Shown: positions 8,224 through 15,861 of the stretch, one piece after another
Position numbering within the stretch: the first letter of the stretch is position 1
Layout of the letters: the number at the start of each line of letters is the position of its first letter
IMG/VR virus record: IMGVR_UViG_3300008448_000713
Coordinates: 1 to 22,664 of that record
Strand: one strand, 5' to 3'
Length of the DNA stretch: 22,664 nt
Source: a virus
Position numbers and translations under genes: made by a program
The notes under the pieces: generated by a model
What the model saw: the letters and a program-made list of their open reading frames with translations, nothing else
Told to the model about the DNA's origin: nothing
Database searches by the model: none

Positions 8224-8258
8224 GACAGACTAGTACATCTTGTTAGTGTACAAATGTG

Positions 8259-9278
8259 TCAACTACGATACTTGGCTACTTTTTGTGCTATTGATTTAGG
8301 CTGCTTTACGAATTGCTTACCCTCCTTGTTGCCTTCGGCTTTTGCTTTGTTGGTCGCTGCCTTCTGCGCTGAAGACAGAGCAGACCATGCGGCTTTCGGT
8401 AAATAACGACGCTTACCCTCCGATGGCTTACCAGAAGAGGTCGTCCAATCTTGCTTTGTCCATTTAGACAAGCTTGTTTCTTTCTTGGGGCCCTTGTAAT
8501 CGCCACCAGATTTCTTGTACTGCTGAACAGCTAACTGAGCCTTCCTAGCAGACCACTCCCCAGCATCTCCCCCCTTGGAGCTAGCCTTCACCGATGCAAC
8601 AATGCGCTTCCATAGAGACGGGTTTGACTTGGTGGCTACCTTACCGCCTTCTTTGTATTTCTTGACGGGAACATATCTGTAATATTCTCCAGATGTGTCT
8701 AAATCATATTTTTTCTTAAACTTAGCCCCTTTATTGCTATTATACCAATCAAGTTCTTTTTGTATAGTTCCATGGCCTTTCTTTTTTAAAAAGGTTAATG
8801 TTTGGCTATCAATAGAAGGCAAATGACCATCTTTGTCTGGGGTATAGCCAAGCTCCCATGCCCTTTTTAGATTATAGTCAGGGGTTTCTTTGAGATTGTA
8901 TTTTGTTTTCCATTGGTCAAAGGATTCTTTAACCTTACCACCTTCTGCATACTTCTTCAGACCTCTGGTGTACTTCTGAGACTTAGGTGGCATCTTCTTG
9001 TCAGCGCTAGGGCCGCCCCAGAAAGCCTTATCCGCCCAATAGGCTCCGCTCATTTTCCCCTTGGCGATGTTCTTGGCGTGTCTTGATTTAAAGCCCTTAC
9101 GAGCCTCTGGGCTGTAATTGTGGCCCATGTTCTGGTCTCCAAAGCGGATAAGCTTCACCTTATCGCCCTCCTTCGCAAGGACAATGCCCTTCTTTGTTGG
9201 ATGGCTCGGTGTTTTCTTGGGTTTGTTAACCCCAGCTAAACCGTGCTTCTTAATGAGATTTTTGATACGTTGTTCCAT
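8259..9278 (-). CDS. Lysine-rich modular virion protein with YxEGGKV linkers and DUF5872-like C-terminus
   Basis: The 339-aa product is very basic and built from three distinct blocks. Block A (about 31-90) has IRFGDQNMG and FKSRHAKNIAKGKMSGAYWA, a pattern known from cyanophage and other phage structural proteins. Block B (about 117-206) has YNLKRAWELGYTPD, GHLPSID and YDLDTSGEYYRYVP, resembling a small module repeated in many phage proteins ('GHLPS...HPT...E..WY'). Block C (217-336) has WKRIVASVKASSKGGDAGEW, SARKAQLAV, LSKWTKQDW and KRRYLPKAAW, which I recognise as DUF5872-like. The blocks are joined by YAEGGKV (110-116) and YKEGGKV (208-214). Charge and position beside scaffold and capsid genes suggest a DNA-binding internal virion or ejected protein. 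Its start overlaps the preceding gene by 29 bases. Domain names are from memory. Confidence 0.7.
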   Translation of the reverse strand: MEQRIKNLIKKHGLAGVNKPKKTPSHPTKKGIVLAKEGDKVKLIRFGDQNMGHNYSPEARKGFKSRHAKNIAKGKMSGAYWADKAFWGGPSADKKMPPKSQKYTRGLKKYAEGGKVKESFDQWKTKYNLKETPDYNLKRAWELGYTPDKDGHLPSIDSQTLTFLKKKGHGTIQKELDWYNSNKGAKFKKKYDLDTSGEYYRYVPVKKYKEGGKVATKSNPSLWKRIVASVKASSKGGDAGEWSARKAQLAVQQYKKSGGDYKGPKKETSLSKWTKQDWTTSSGKPSEGKRRYLPKAAWSALSSAQKAATNKAKAEGNKEGKQFVKQPKSIAQKVAKYRS

Positions 9279-9561
9279 CGATTGGGTCGGTTACAAAGTA
9301 CTCGTGAAGGTTCTTGATGCTATCCTTAAGGTGTTTGTTTTCTCTTTCAAGCTGTTTCAGACGTGCGCTAGGTTTCTTCGTGTAAACAACTTGCTTGCTA
9401 TCTAACTCGTGAATCACATGGTCAAGTTTTACTGCAATGCTGTCAGCCACTGAAAGGCTTGAGTCAAGCATTTGTGCCTCCTTCTGCTTGGCTATGATTC
9501 GCTCGTCATAGCATGAATTAGCAGTGAACGACAAACAGATAGTTAAGAAGATACGCTTCAT
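9250..9561 (-). CDS. Small lipoprotein, candidate outer-membrane spanin subunit
   Basis: The 103-aa product starts MKRIFLTICLSFTANSC: two basic residues, a short hydrophobic core and a cysteine at position 17, compatible with a signal peptidase II lipobox (non-canonical, as often in Bacteroidetes). After the cysteine come acidic residues (YDER) and then two helical, coiled-coil-like stretches, the second being ARLKQLERENKHLKDSIKNL. It is encoded directly after a small protein with one N-terminal membrane segment (TAATG overlap). This pairing resembles the two-component spanin system (Rz/Rz1-type) that joins inner and outer membranes at lysis of Gram-negative hosts. No endolysin or holin is seen nearby, so the lysis role is uncertain; a virion-associated lipoprotein is the alternative. 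Its 3' end overlaps the 339-aa gene by 29 bases. Confidence 0.55.
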   Translation of the reverse strand: MKRIFLTICLSFTANSCYDERIIAKQKEAQMLDSSLSVADSIAVKLDHVIHELDSKQVVYTKKPSARLKQLERENKHLKDSIKNLHEYFVTDPIDGTTYQKSH

Positions 9562-9812
9562 TATTGTTCGTTTATGGATTCTAACTTAGTCAAAGCCCTA
9601 ACAAGCAAGCTATCGCTAACCCTTAGGCGATACTCAAGAGCTTGAACCTTAAGCTCAAGAGCCTCCACCTTGTTCCCGCAATTAACGATTTGCTGCTGAT
9701 AGTTCGTTTTATTGTCGAGGTATAGATACCCGACACATATAATCGTGAAGAACAACATACCCGCAATGGGTTCTTTTGTGAACTTCTCAAGTACCGCAAG
9801 TAATTCTTTCAT
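9561..9812 (-). CDS. Single-pass membrane protein with coiled coil, candidate inner-membrane spanin
   Basis: The 83-aa product has a short helical N-terminus, one hydrophobic segment (about 16-33, IAGMLFFTIICVGYLYL), and then a heptad-like helical tail with VEALELKVQALEYRLRVSDS to the C-terminus. N-in/C-out single-pass proteins with a periplasmic coiled coil are the standard form of i-spanins, and the next gene encodes a lipoprotein of fitting length. It overlaps the upstream 183-aa gene as ATGA and the downstream gene as TAATG, so all three are probably translated as a coupled set. A holin with one membrane segment is a less likely alternative because of the long coiled coil. Confidence 0.55.
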   Translation of the reverse strand: MKELLAVLEKFTKEPIAGMLFFTIICVGYLYLDNKTNYQQQIVNCGNKVEALELKVQALEYRLRVSDSLLVRALTKLESINEQ

Positions 9813-10360
9813 AATGTGTAAGCCGCAAAGGTTAATGTGTTTATGCTTATTGCATTCCCATCGTTAGATGATGCATAGATTTCAAACAAAGAATCTGGAG
9901 AAGCCTCAATAAAAGCCTCAGCTGAGACAACGTGATTATGCGTCCCTTGGGTCGTGTTTTCGGAAAGAGATTGCAATATGAGGTTCCCGTCTTGAGCTAT
10001 CCAAAAAGAGTATCGTCTATTGTTTTCTCCAGTAAATGTAAGTTGAAAAGACACACGAACTCCAGCTGATTGAACACCTTTGTAAGCAATACCATAATTT
10101 GTAGACTCGAACACAGTGCCAGAACTAGGTCCTTGATTCATAATGACATCAACAACTTGCTCTGAAGACGTGCTCGGTATGTATGATGTAGAAGCATCTA
10201 AGTACAAAGTAGAAAAGCCTCTCTCCCCATTCAGCGTTACGCTGTCAGCAAAGTCGTCAAATAGACCGCCAACTCTCAAAGCAGAGTTTGCATTAGCGAT
10301 TGTTTCGTTCTGAACTATCGCTGATTTATTCTGTAATTGGATTCTTGTTTGTACGGGCAT
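9809..10360 (-). CDS. Beta-rich small structural protein, possible head fibre or decoration, 183 aa
   Basis: Residues 1-45 are polar and helical (IQLQNKSAIVQNETIANANS, then ALRVGGLFDDFADS). The rest alternates short strands: VRVSFQLTFTGENNRRYSFW, DGNLILQSLS, HNHVVSAEAF and SLFEIYASSNDG, ending in a strand with AISINTLTFAAYTL. This resembles a jelly-roll or TNF/C1q-like trimer head seen on phage head fibres and decoration proteins. I do not recognise the family with certainty. It belongs to a string of four short genes just after the portal gene, joined by one-base gaps or four-base overlaps, where other phages carry head-fibre genes. Function is inference. Confidence 0.5.
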   Translation of the reverse strand: MPVQTRIQLQNKSAIVQNETIANANSALRVGGLFDDFADSVTLNGERGFSTLYLDASTSYIPSTSSEQVVDVIMNQGPSSGTVFESTNYGIAYKGVQSAGVRVSFQLTFTGENNRRYSFWIAQDGNLILQSLSENTTQGTHNHVVSAEAFIEASPDSLFEIYASSNDGNAISINTLTFAAYTL

Positions 10361-10551
10361 TATTCAAAAGTTATATCGAATGTGTAATCAAAAATGCCTC
10401 CAATATTTCCGCTATAAATCAAGTTAAGCTCCCTCTGAGGAGGTAAGTTCAACTGCTTTGAGGGAGGCTGATTGTTAATAAAACCCATGCTAACTGGACC
10501 CTGTTCCTCTGTCCTGATAACGATGTCTTTTTCTATGGTTGTATTAATCAT
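10360..10551 (-). CDS. Small protein of unknown function, 63 aa
   Basis: Unrecognised. The product is short and soluble, with an N-terminal IVIRTEEQG stretch, a proline/glutamine-rich middle (NNQPPSKQLNLPPQREL) and a C-terminal pair of strands (NLIYSGNIGGIFDYTFDITF). It sits between two beta-rich proteins. Its ATG follows the preceding stop by one base and its own stop overlaps the next ATG as TAATG, which argues that it is a real, co-translated gene. It could be an accessory of the neighbouring beta-sandwich proteins. Confidence 0.5.
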   Translation of the reverse strand: MINTTIEKDIVIRTEEQGPVSMGFINNQPPSKQLNLPPQRELNLIYSGNIGGIFDYTFDITFE

Positions 10552-10552
10552 G

Positions 10553-10927
10553 TCAGTTAACCGTTACGTCCTCGTTTATCTTAAAGGTTCCGTAAATCCA
10601 TGTCTGCACAAAGCTATCAGACATCCTTGTTGTCTGTAAATCATAGACATAGAGTCCAGAGTCAACAGCAGCCATTACGGTTGATGAAACAGTTACGGTT
10701 AGCACACCGCTAACGGTGCCAGAAAAAGTAAAGCTACCAGAAGCGATAATAGTCCCAGTAGCCGTATCTGTCTCACGGACCTCCATCTTATAGTTGAAGG
10801 ATGATACAGGCGTTACATTCACTGGAGCTCCAGTAGGACTGGTTACATTGAGCACCATCTTAAAGGTATCACCACGTCTGCAGACGATATCTACACGCTG
10901 TGCCTGGTCAATTTGTAATGTGCTCAT
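10553..10927 (-). CDS. Immunoglobulin-like (BppU N-domain-like) small structural protein, 124 aa
   Basis: The ATG at 10927 lies one base after the portal stop; a longer frame starting with GTG inside the portal gene is possible but unlikely. The product is all-beta: RVDIVCRRGDTFKMVLNV, SFNYKMEVRETDTA, GVLTVTVSSTVMA, SGLYVYDLQTT, then QTWIYGTFKINEDVT at the end. The order 'RGDTF.., ..M.V..., G.L.V....., .GLY.YDL, ..G.F.I..D.T' is typical of the beta-sandwich found at the N-terminus of BppU-type baseplate/fibre proteins and of short proteins in head operons. A decoration or fibre-anchor role is plausible. The gene sits at the head of the short-gene string after the portal. Confidence 0.55.
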   Translation of the reverse strand: MSTLQIDQAQRVDIVCRRGDTFKMVLNVTSPTGAPVNVTPVSSFNYKMEVRETDTATGTIIASGSFTFSGTVSGVLTVTVSSTVMAAVDSGLYVYDLQTTRMSDSFVQTWIYGTFKINEDVTVN

Positions 10928-10928
10928 G

Positions 10929-13391
10929 TTAAGATTCTTGTTGGGTTGGTTGTTGCTGTCCACCTAAGATGGCCTCCATCAATTCTTCGTTCTCTGGCTT
11001 AATCTCTCCACGCTCGCCCTTGCGCTGGCTGATGAGCTTGGATTGCTCAACGGCCTGCTTCTGGATTCGCTCGTCCTTGGCTTGCTCCTTGGTCTGTTCG
11101 AGCTGTTGACGGAAAGCCTTATCGCCCTGGTCAATCATGCCCCTCATTTCCGCCTCGACCTTCGCAAGCTCCATCTTCAACATATACTCCTGTTGCAACA
11201 GCTGGGACTTTGATTGGGTCTCTAGCTGAATCTTCTGTGCCACAAGCTGAGCCTCCGCTTGAAGCTCTTGAATCTTGGCCTGTGATGTAACCATAGCCGT
11301 CTGCTGATTTGCTTGGGCTTGCATCTGGCTGTTCTGAGCCGCAATCTCTTGGTTGCGCTTGATGCGCTTCTTCCTTCGTACAAGGAGCAAACGCTCCGCC
11401 TGGTCGATATCCTTCAGCTTGCGGATTGCGATAACGTCCTCAAGGTCGATTTCACGCTGAGCCAAGGAGGCTTGGATGTTCGCCTCTAAGTAAGCCCTGT
11501 CGACATCGGACATCTCCGTGACCACATGAACACCGAAGTTATACATCGGTAGGTCAGAGAAGGAAGAGAGAACTTGCATATTGGACTTACCGATAGCGTT
11601 CTCGTAAACCTTGTAAATAACGGAATCCGTTGGCATAATCTGCAAGCAACGAATGATGTCCTCGCAAACCTTCTTGTACAGAACCAAGGTACCGTGTGTG
11701 ATGTCATAGACAGCGTTGTTAGACGCTTCAATAGCTTGCTGACGAACTCCAACCAATGCATCGCCCTTTGGTGTTGAACCATCGACGACTTCGTTGATAC
11801 CCGTGGCATCACGAATCATGCGTAGGTAGTGGTTGTATAGATTGACAAGTTCGTTGATGTTCCTAATCTGGTTCTCAATCGAACGGATAGGCGGATTCTG
11901 GAAACCACCCTCTGGGTTCTTGGAGCGATAGTAGAAGATACCAGTCTGCTCGTAGATGTCCTGAATCTGCAACGGCTGCAAATCCCCACCCTGACCGAGC
12001 TGCACGTTCTCCAACCCCTCAACGTCGATAATCAAACCGTCTGGCTTGGCTTTCGCAATCGCTTGCTGAATCTTCAAGTGCGTAATCTGCAGCTGGTCAG
12101 CAAAGCCGATGACCGAGCCAACCATAGACTTGGGTTGTAACCTGCGAAGGTTAACAGCCACAGCACTGTAAGACAGCCTGGCACGGGTGATGTCATGTAC
12201 ATTCCGAGGGATGTTCTTCTTCATCCCGTAATTGTAAATCAAGTTCGTCCCGACAATGAAGCTACCACCGTAAACCGTGGTGTAGGACATCTTGTAAGGC
12301 TTCCTGTCGTATACGCTGTCACGAGGAGGCGTGTATACATTGCCCTTGTAGTAGAATCCTACATTCCCAAAGCGAGATTCTTTCCCCTCGTAATAGATAT
12401 CGTCAACGGACAAGAACTCAAAGTCAAGAACCTCAACGATATACTCGTCGTACCCGTAAACAGTTCGCTGGCTGTACCTGTCGTAGTTGCTCATGCTCAT
12501 ACGCCCAGGGTTGTTTGCATACTTGTACTGAACGTCCCTAGCTACTCTCTCGTAATCTTCCTCCGTCAGCTGGTCCCCAGCTAAACGCTTTAACTCCTGA
12601 ATGCTGATGCGCTTGATGTGCCCAGCGTAAGAGAGGTCCGCCATGTTAGGGTCCTCCGTGTAGGAGTGGACGAAATAAGATGGGTCCACATAGTTCGTTG
12701 CAATACCATAGTTCGGGTCGTTGTCACGCTTCGTTACAGCCATACCGAGTGCAACAAGGTCGTTGACGCAGCGCCTGAGCACCCCGTCGTTGAAGTCATT
12801 CCACTCAAGCGTTAGATTGGCTGCAATCTGCGATGCAATCTCCGCATTGGTCTTCACGTTGCTCTCAAGGAAAATCTCAGCCTCCTCTGGGGTCTCTGGT
12901 AGCTTTTCTACGTTAACCCCTGTGTTGATGCCAAGCTCGTTGGCCATGGCAATCGTTTCCTTGTTATTAATCTCGAAACGGACCTTCGCCTTCTTATCCT
13001 CCTTCTCTGAGATGGATAGCGGGTCAACGGCCTCCACGTTCGGGTAAGGCTTGCGTGAAAGAATCTTGTTAACGACGATACGGACGAACTTCGGCACGAT
13101 GGGGACTGGAGACCAGTCTAGGTTCAGCAAGGAACCGTCCCCGTTGTTGGGGTCCAGCGATGTGAGAATCTGCTTATAGATGGATACGTCTTGCGTACCG
13201 TTGGCGTAGTCCCTATTCCGCTCAAACTCCCCAAAGCGCCTTGCGAAAACACTCTGCGGGTCTTCCGTCCTTCCCCACTGGGATTCAATAGCTTTTGCGT
13301 ATTTTAGCCCGTAAGCCTTTTGTTCCTTGGCTTCCCTTGGAACTAATGGGTTTGGGAAATTCCCGTATGGGAAATTGAAGTCTTTTGCCAT
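10929..13391 (-). CDS. Portal protein
   Basis: The 820-aa product is the dodecameric gate at one capsid vertex through which DNA is packed and ejected. Evidence: it is the next gene after the large terminase, has portal size (at the long end), and its features suit a portal: an N-terminal region with VPIVPKFVRIVVNKILSRKP, a central segment with RDATGINEVVDGSTPKGDAL followed by GVRQQAIEASNNAVYDITHG, the stem/wing pattern seen in many portals. From about residue 685 the C-terminus is a long Gln/Lys/Glu/Ala-rich coiled coil (QAQANQQTAMVTSQAKIQEL and following), like the extended C-terminal helices of large portals in Bacteroidetes podoviruses. It is preceded by a promoter element 25 bases upstream and by the terminase terminator. 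Neighbouring short genes follow by one-base gaps. Confidence 0.85.
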   Translation of the reverse strand: MAKDFNFPYGNFPNPLVPREAKEQKAYGLKYAKAIESQWGRTEDPQSVFARRFGEFERNRDYANGTQDVSIYKQILTSLDPNNGDGSLLNLDWSPVPIVPKFVRIVVNKILSRKPYPNVEAVDPLSISEKEDKKAKVRFEINNKETIAMANELGINTGVNVEKLPETPEEAEIFLESNVKTNAEIASQIAANLTLEWNDFNDGVLRRCVNDLVALGMAVTKRDNDPNYGIATNYVDPSYFVHSYTEDPNMADLSYAGHIKRISIQELKRLAGDQLTEEDYERVARDVQYKYANNPGRMSMSNYDRYSQRTVYGYDEYIVEVLDFEFLSVDDIYYEGKESRFGNVGFYYKGNVYTPPRDSVYDRKPYKMSYTTVYGGSFIVGTNLIYNYGMKKNIPRNVHDITRARLSYSAVAVNLRRLQPKSMVGSVIGFADQLQITHLKIQQAIAKAKPDGLIIDVEGLENVQLGQGGDLQPLQIQDIYEQTGIFYYRSKNPEGGFQNPPIRSIENQIRNINELVNLYNHYLRMIRDATGINEVVDGSTPKGDALVGVRQQAIEASNNAVYDITHGTLVLYKKVCEDIIRCLQIMPTDSVIYKVYENAIGKSNMQVLSSFSDLPMYNFGVHVVTEMSDVDRAYLEANIQASLAQREIDLEDVIAIRKLKDIDQAERLLLVRRKKRIKRNQEIAAQNSQMQAQANQQTAMVTSQAKIQELQAEAQLVAQKIQLETQSKSQLLQQEYMLKMELAKVEAEMRGMIDQGDKAFRQQLEQTKEQAKDERIQKQAVEQSKLISQRKGERGEIKPENEELMEAILGGQQQPTQQES

Positions 13392-13416
13392 GCGTTTCGC
13401 TCGGTCAGTTTGGCTA

Positions 13417-13424
13417 CAAATATA
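13417..13424 (-). promoter_or_regulatory. Promoter -7 element for the portal-capsid block
   Basis: Minus-strand TATATTTG, a perfect TAnnTTTG match, lies two bases after the T tract of the terminase terminator and 25 bases before the portal ATG. The nine-base core GTATATTTG is identical to the ones before the 245-aa and 125-aa genes. No TTTG occurs at the 19-21 base spacing, where the terminator stem lies, so activity may depend on a phage factor or be weak. Confidence 0.55.
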
Positions 13425-13426
13425 CT

Positions 13427-13447
13427 AAAAAACGCTGATAATCAGCG
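13427..13447 (-). terminator. Terminator overlapping the large terminase stop codon
   Basis: On the minus strand CGCTGA-TTA-TCAGCG (13447-13433) forms a six-pair stem with a three-base loop, followed by six T (13432-13427). The terminase TGA stop codon (13444-13442) is part of the left stem arm. The short stem suggests partial termination, letting some transcripts continue into the portal block. Confidence 0.6.
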
Positions 13448-15568
13448 GATTATAGGTTTGTGCTTTCTGAAGAAGACTTTATCTGACAAATCGGCCTTTT
13501 TGATGGGTTGCTTGTACTTCTGAGCTGCCAAAAGGGCAAGTCCCGAAGAGATGGTTAAGTCGAACTTGGTACGGTCATCCACCTTGAAGTTAATCCAGTC
13601 CTCCAGCGTGCGCTCGAAATACATCCTCCCGTACTCCCCAGTCTCGTCGTGGATGCCGACGTGCTCGTGGATATACGATTCTATGGACTGAGCGTGCGCC
13701 TGGATAACATCTTGACTATTAGAGGGGATACCCTTGGTCTTTATATTTGCATTGCTATGGGGAGCCCTGAGATGTTCTGGTCGGTCAAGAATGAACCCGT
13801 CATATCCTCGTGCCTCGAAGTATCTGAAAATCCCATATTTATTGTTTTCAATGAGAAGTGGGTATCCGAAGAATACGGAAGCCTGGAGAACGTCCTCATA
13901 GAAAATCCTCGCAAGAGGTGGCCTCTCTGCGTATTCGGCAACAAAAACGTTGGATGGGTGCTCAATGTTGAATTTGTTGAATAGGTGACAGGAGCCCTTA
14001 GAGCCCCTACCGTCCATCGTATTATCAATATCGTAGGAGTCGACTCCCCCACATCCCATGTGCTCGTTCATGGGGTAGAACTTGCCGTTCCTGATAGACT
14101 TCAGGTTCCTCAAGTGCGCTGGAGGTAGCCAAGAAACCCTCCATTTGCCGTTAGCATCTGGGGACCAAAGGACCTCCGTATCGGGTATCCCGTCCTTCCA
14201 GACGAAGTTTCCACGCACAATCGGGTCTGGGTAGAGCTCCCTATTGTACTGAATCTGCTCGTAAATCTTCCCGATATTGAAGTGGGAGGACTTGGTTGAT
14301 TCCCTGAAGGCTTCATCCTCCGTCCATGGGAACTGGCGTATAGCCTCGTTTAGCTCGTATCCATCCTTGCTGAGGGCCTTGCGTTCGTTTGAGAGGTAGG
14401 TCTTAGCCCCAATCGACACCATATCCCCATCCATGGTCATCACGGGGGATTTTGGGTTCTCAACGATGGGCATCCCGTAAATGTCAAAGAACCCCTCAAG
14501 GGCCTCGTAGGCTGGGACGAATATCCTGTAGAGGCCGCTCTTCGTGCGACCGTTCTCATTTCTATCTGTTGGGTCGGAGTCAACATAGAGCTTTCGAAAG
14601 TTGGCCCCGCCCTTGTCTAAGGGATTCACGGTGCTACCAATCAGCGCCTTTCCAACGACCTTCTTACCAACGATGAGACAGGTCCTATGGATTCGCCACA
14701 CCTCCGTGATGTCCATCGGGTTCTCCCACTTGCCAGCCTCGTCGAGGTAGAGCACATACAGCTTCTCACCGTCATAGGCGTTCGAGGTCGTGTTCTTCCA
14801 GTTGATGACTGTGTCTAGTGCCTCCGTTCTTGTGGTGGTCTTGTTGGTCTTCGTAATGCGCTTGGCGGGCTCCCTGAAAGCAAGCTCAACCCTTGGGTTT
14901 GTTGTACCGTCCTGGATAGGCTTGAAGAAGAATGGGTAGCTCCTATACATCGGGAGTACCTTCTTCATGAATATATTCTCCTGAGCGTCCTTACCAGTCT
15001 TGGACATAATCCCAAGAACCTTGTCAGAAACGAGTGTACCCTTGTTAACGATGATGGAGGAGCTGATGTTCGTATAACCGCTACGCCTACACTTGACGTA
15101 AACCTGGCCTATGCAGCGTGGGTCTACGAAACAAGCCTCCGCATGGATGTAAAGCTTCCTTTGGAAGTCTAGGTATCCACCGTAGCCGATGTCCATCTGG
15201 CTCCATTGGAGCAACATATAGTGGTCTCCAGTGATGTAGGTGGGTTCCCCGTTGTTGTAGAACCAAACCCCGTTCTTACGTCTGTTAAACTCCTCAGCGA
15301 TGTAGGGGGTGAAACGGTCCTTGAACTCCTTTGGCTGCTCGTTCCACTCGTCCATCGAACGAATCTTCATGAGCTCCTTGGGTGGGGTTATGCGCTCCCA
15401 CTTCTGCTGAGCCTTGGGCTTTTCGTTGAAGAGAATCTTGCTCTTTTCGGGCTGTTTCGGTAGTTGGATGAGGATTTCGGCTATCTCAATAACCTCTCCG
15501 CTCGTATCCTGGGGACAGATATTGATGACCTCTGACTTGAAGCCCTTGATATTCTTTAAACCAGCCAT
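13442..15568 (-). CDS. terL: Terminase large subunit (packaging ATPase/nuclease)
   Basis: The 708-aa product drives ATP-dependent DNA packaging into the prohead and cuts concatemers. The N-terminal ATPase domain shows a divergent Walker A around VKCRRSGYTNISSS (158-171), a Walker B YVLYLDEAGK (271-280, with Asp276-Glu277) and a coupling motif IGSTVN (310-315). The C-terminal RNase H-like nuclease shows a first acidic site in GVDSYD (508-513), an AEYAERPPLARIFYEDV strand-helix, and a last acidic residue in TKFDLTISSGLALLAAQ (667-683). It starts at an ATG overlapping the stop of the 97-aa gene (TAATG) and lies directly upstream of the portal gene. Walker A lacks the usual GKT/GKS and instead has the RRxGYT form seen in some T4-like and Bacteroidetes phage terminases. 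Assignment is firm. Confidence 0.92.
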   Translation of the reverse strand: MAGLKNIKGFKSEVINICPQDTSGEVIEIAEILIQLPKQPEKSKILFNEKPKAQQKWERITPPKELMKIRSMDEWNEQPKEFKDRFTPYIAEEFNRRKNGVWFYNNGEPTYITGDHYMLLQWSQMDIGYGGYLDFQRKLYIHAEACFVDPRCIGQVYVKCRRSGYTNISSSIIVNKGTLVSDKVLGIMSKTGKDAQENIFMKKVLPMYRSYPFFFKPIQDGTTNPRVELAFREPAKRITKTNKTTTRTEALDTVINWKNTTSNAYDGEKLYVLYLDEAGKWENPMDITEVWRIHRTCLIVGKKVVGKALIGSTVNPLDKGGANFRKLYVDSDPTDRNENGRTKSGLYRIFVPAYEALEGFFDIYGMPIVENPKSPVMTMDGDMVSIGAKTYLSNERKALSKDGYELNEAIRQFPWTEDEAFRESTKSSHFNIGKIYEQIQYNRELYPDPIVRGNFVWKDGIPDTEVLWSPDANGKWRVSWLPPAHLRNLKSIRNGKFYPMNEHMGCGGVDSYDIDNTMDGRGSKGSCHLFNKFNIEHPSNVFVAEYAERPPLARIFYEDVLQASVFFGYPLLIENNKYGIFRYFEARGYDGFILDRPEHLRAPHSNANIKTKGIPSNSQDVIQAHAQSIESYIHEHVGIHDETGEYGRMYFERTLEDWINFKVDDRTKFDLTISSGLALLAAQKYKQPIKKADLSDKVFFRKHKPIIR

Positions 15569-15861
15569 TATTTCGCAAATTGCTCAGCAAACCCGCTGGA
15601 ATAGTCCGTCTTGTCCTCAATTTCCCCCTTATCCTTCAGCGCTATAATCATATCCTCAATCCTCTGCCTCTCTTGGAGCAGTTCTCTAGCGTCGACAACA
15701 GTTTGTTTGATGGATGACAGCTCAGCTTTCCTTGCCGCACCAGTCAAATCGGGTGAAACAGGCTTGCGAACCTCTTCAATCATGTTGTGAATGGCGTGTT
15801 CCATCGACAACAGGAGGCTTTCAGCTGCTTCTACCGTCGAGAATTTACGCTTTTTCGACAT
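15568..15861 (-). CDS. Small helical protein, candidate small terminase subunit, 97 aa
   Basis: The product is almost wholly helical: a basic N-terminus (MSKKRKFSTVEAAESL), a first helix to about residue 32, and a second long heptad-like helix (SIKQTVVDARELLQERQRIE, then DMIIALKDKG), ending in SSGFAEQFAK. Small terminases recognise the packaging site and feed DNA to the large subunit, and are usually encoded immediately before it; here the stop overlaps the terL start as TAATG. There is no clear helix-turn-helix, and at 97 aa it is short for the family, so the assignment depends mainly on position and helical build. It overlaps the co-chaperonin gene by 17 bases. Confidence 0.45.
   Translation of the reverse strand: MSKKRKFSTVEAAESLLLSMEHAIHNMIEEVRKPVSPDLTGAARKAELSSIKQTVVDARELLQERQRIEDMIIALKDKGEIEDKTDYSSGFAEQFAK

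Noticed and set aside
8224-8258. Inverted repeat GTACA...TGTAC in the gap before the scaffold gene
   Set aside because: Only five bases per arm with a nine-base spacer in a short A/T-rich gap; easily due to chance.
10928-10963. GTG start of the 124-aa beta-sandwich gene inside the portal gene
   Set aside because: The ATG one base after the portal stop gives the same spacing as other gene pairs here, and the extra residues are only a reading of portal DNA in another frame.
12195-12815. Plus-strand frames opposite the portal gene
   Set aside because: They lie wholly antisense to the portal coding region, have unlikely Val/Arg-rich products and no upstream signals.
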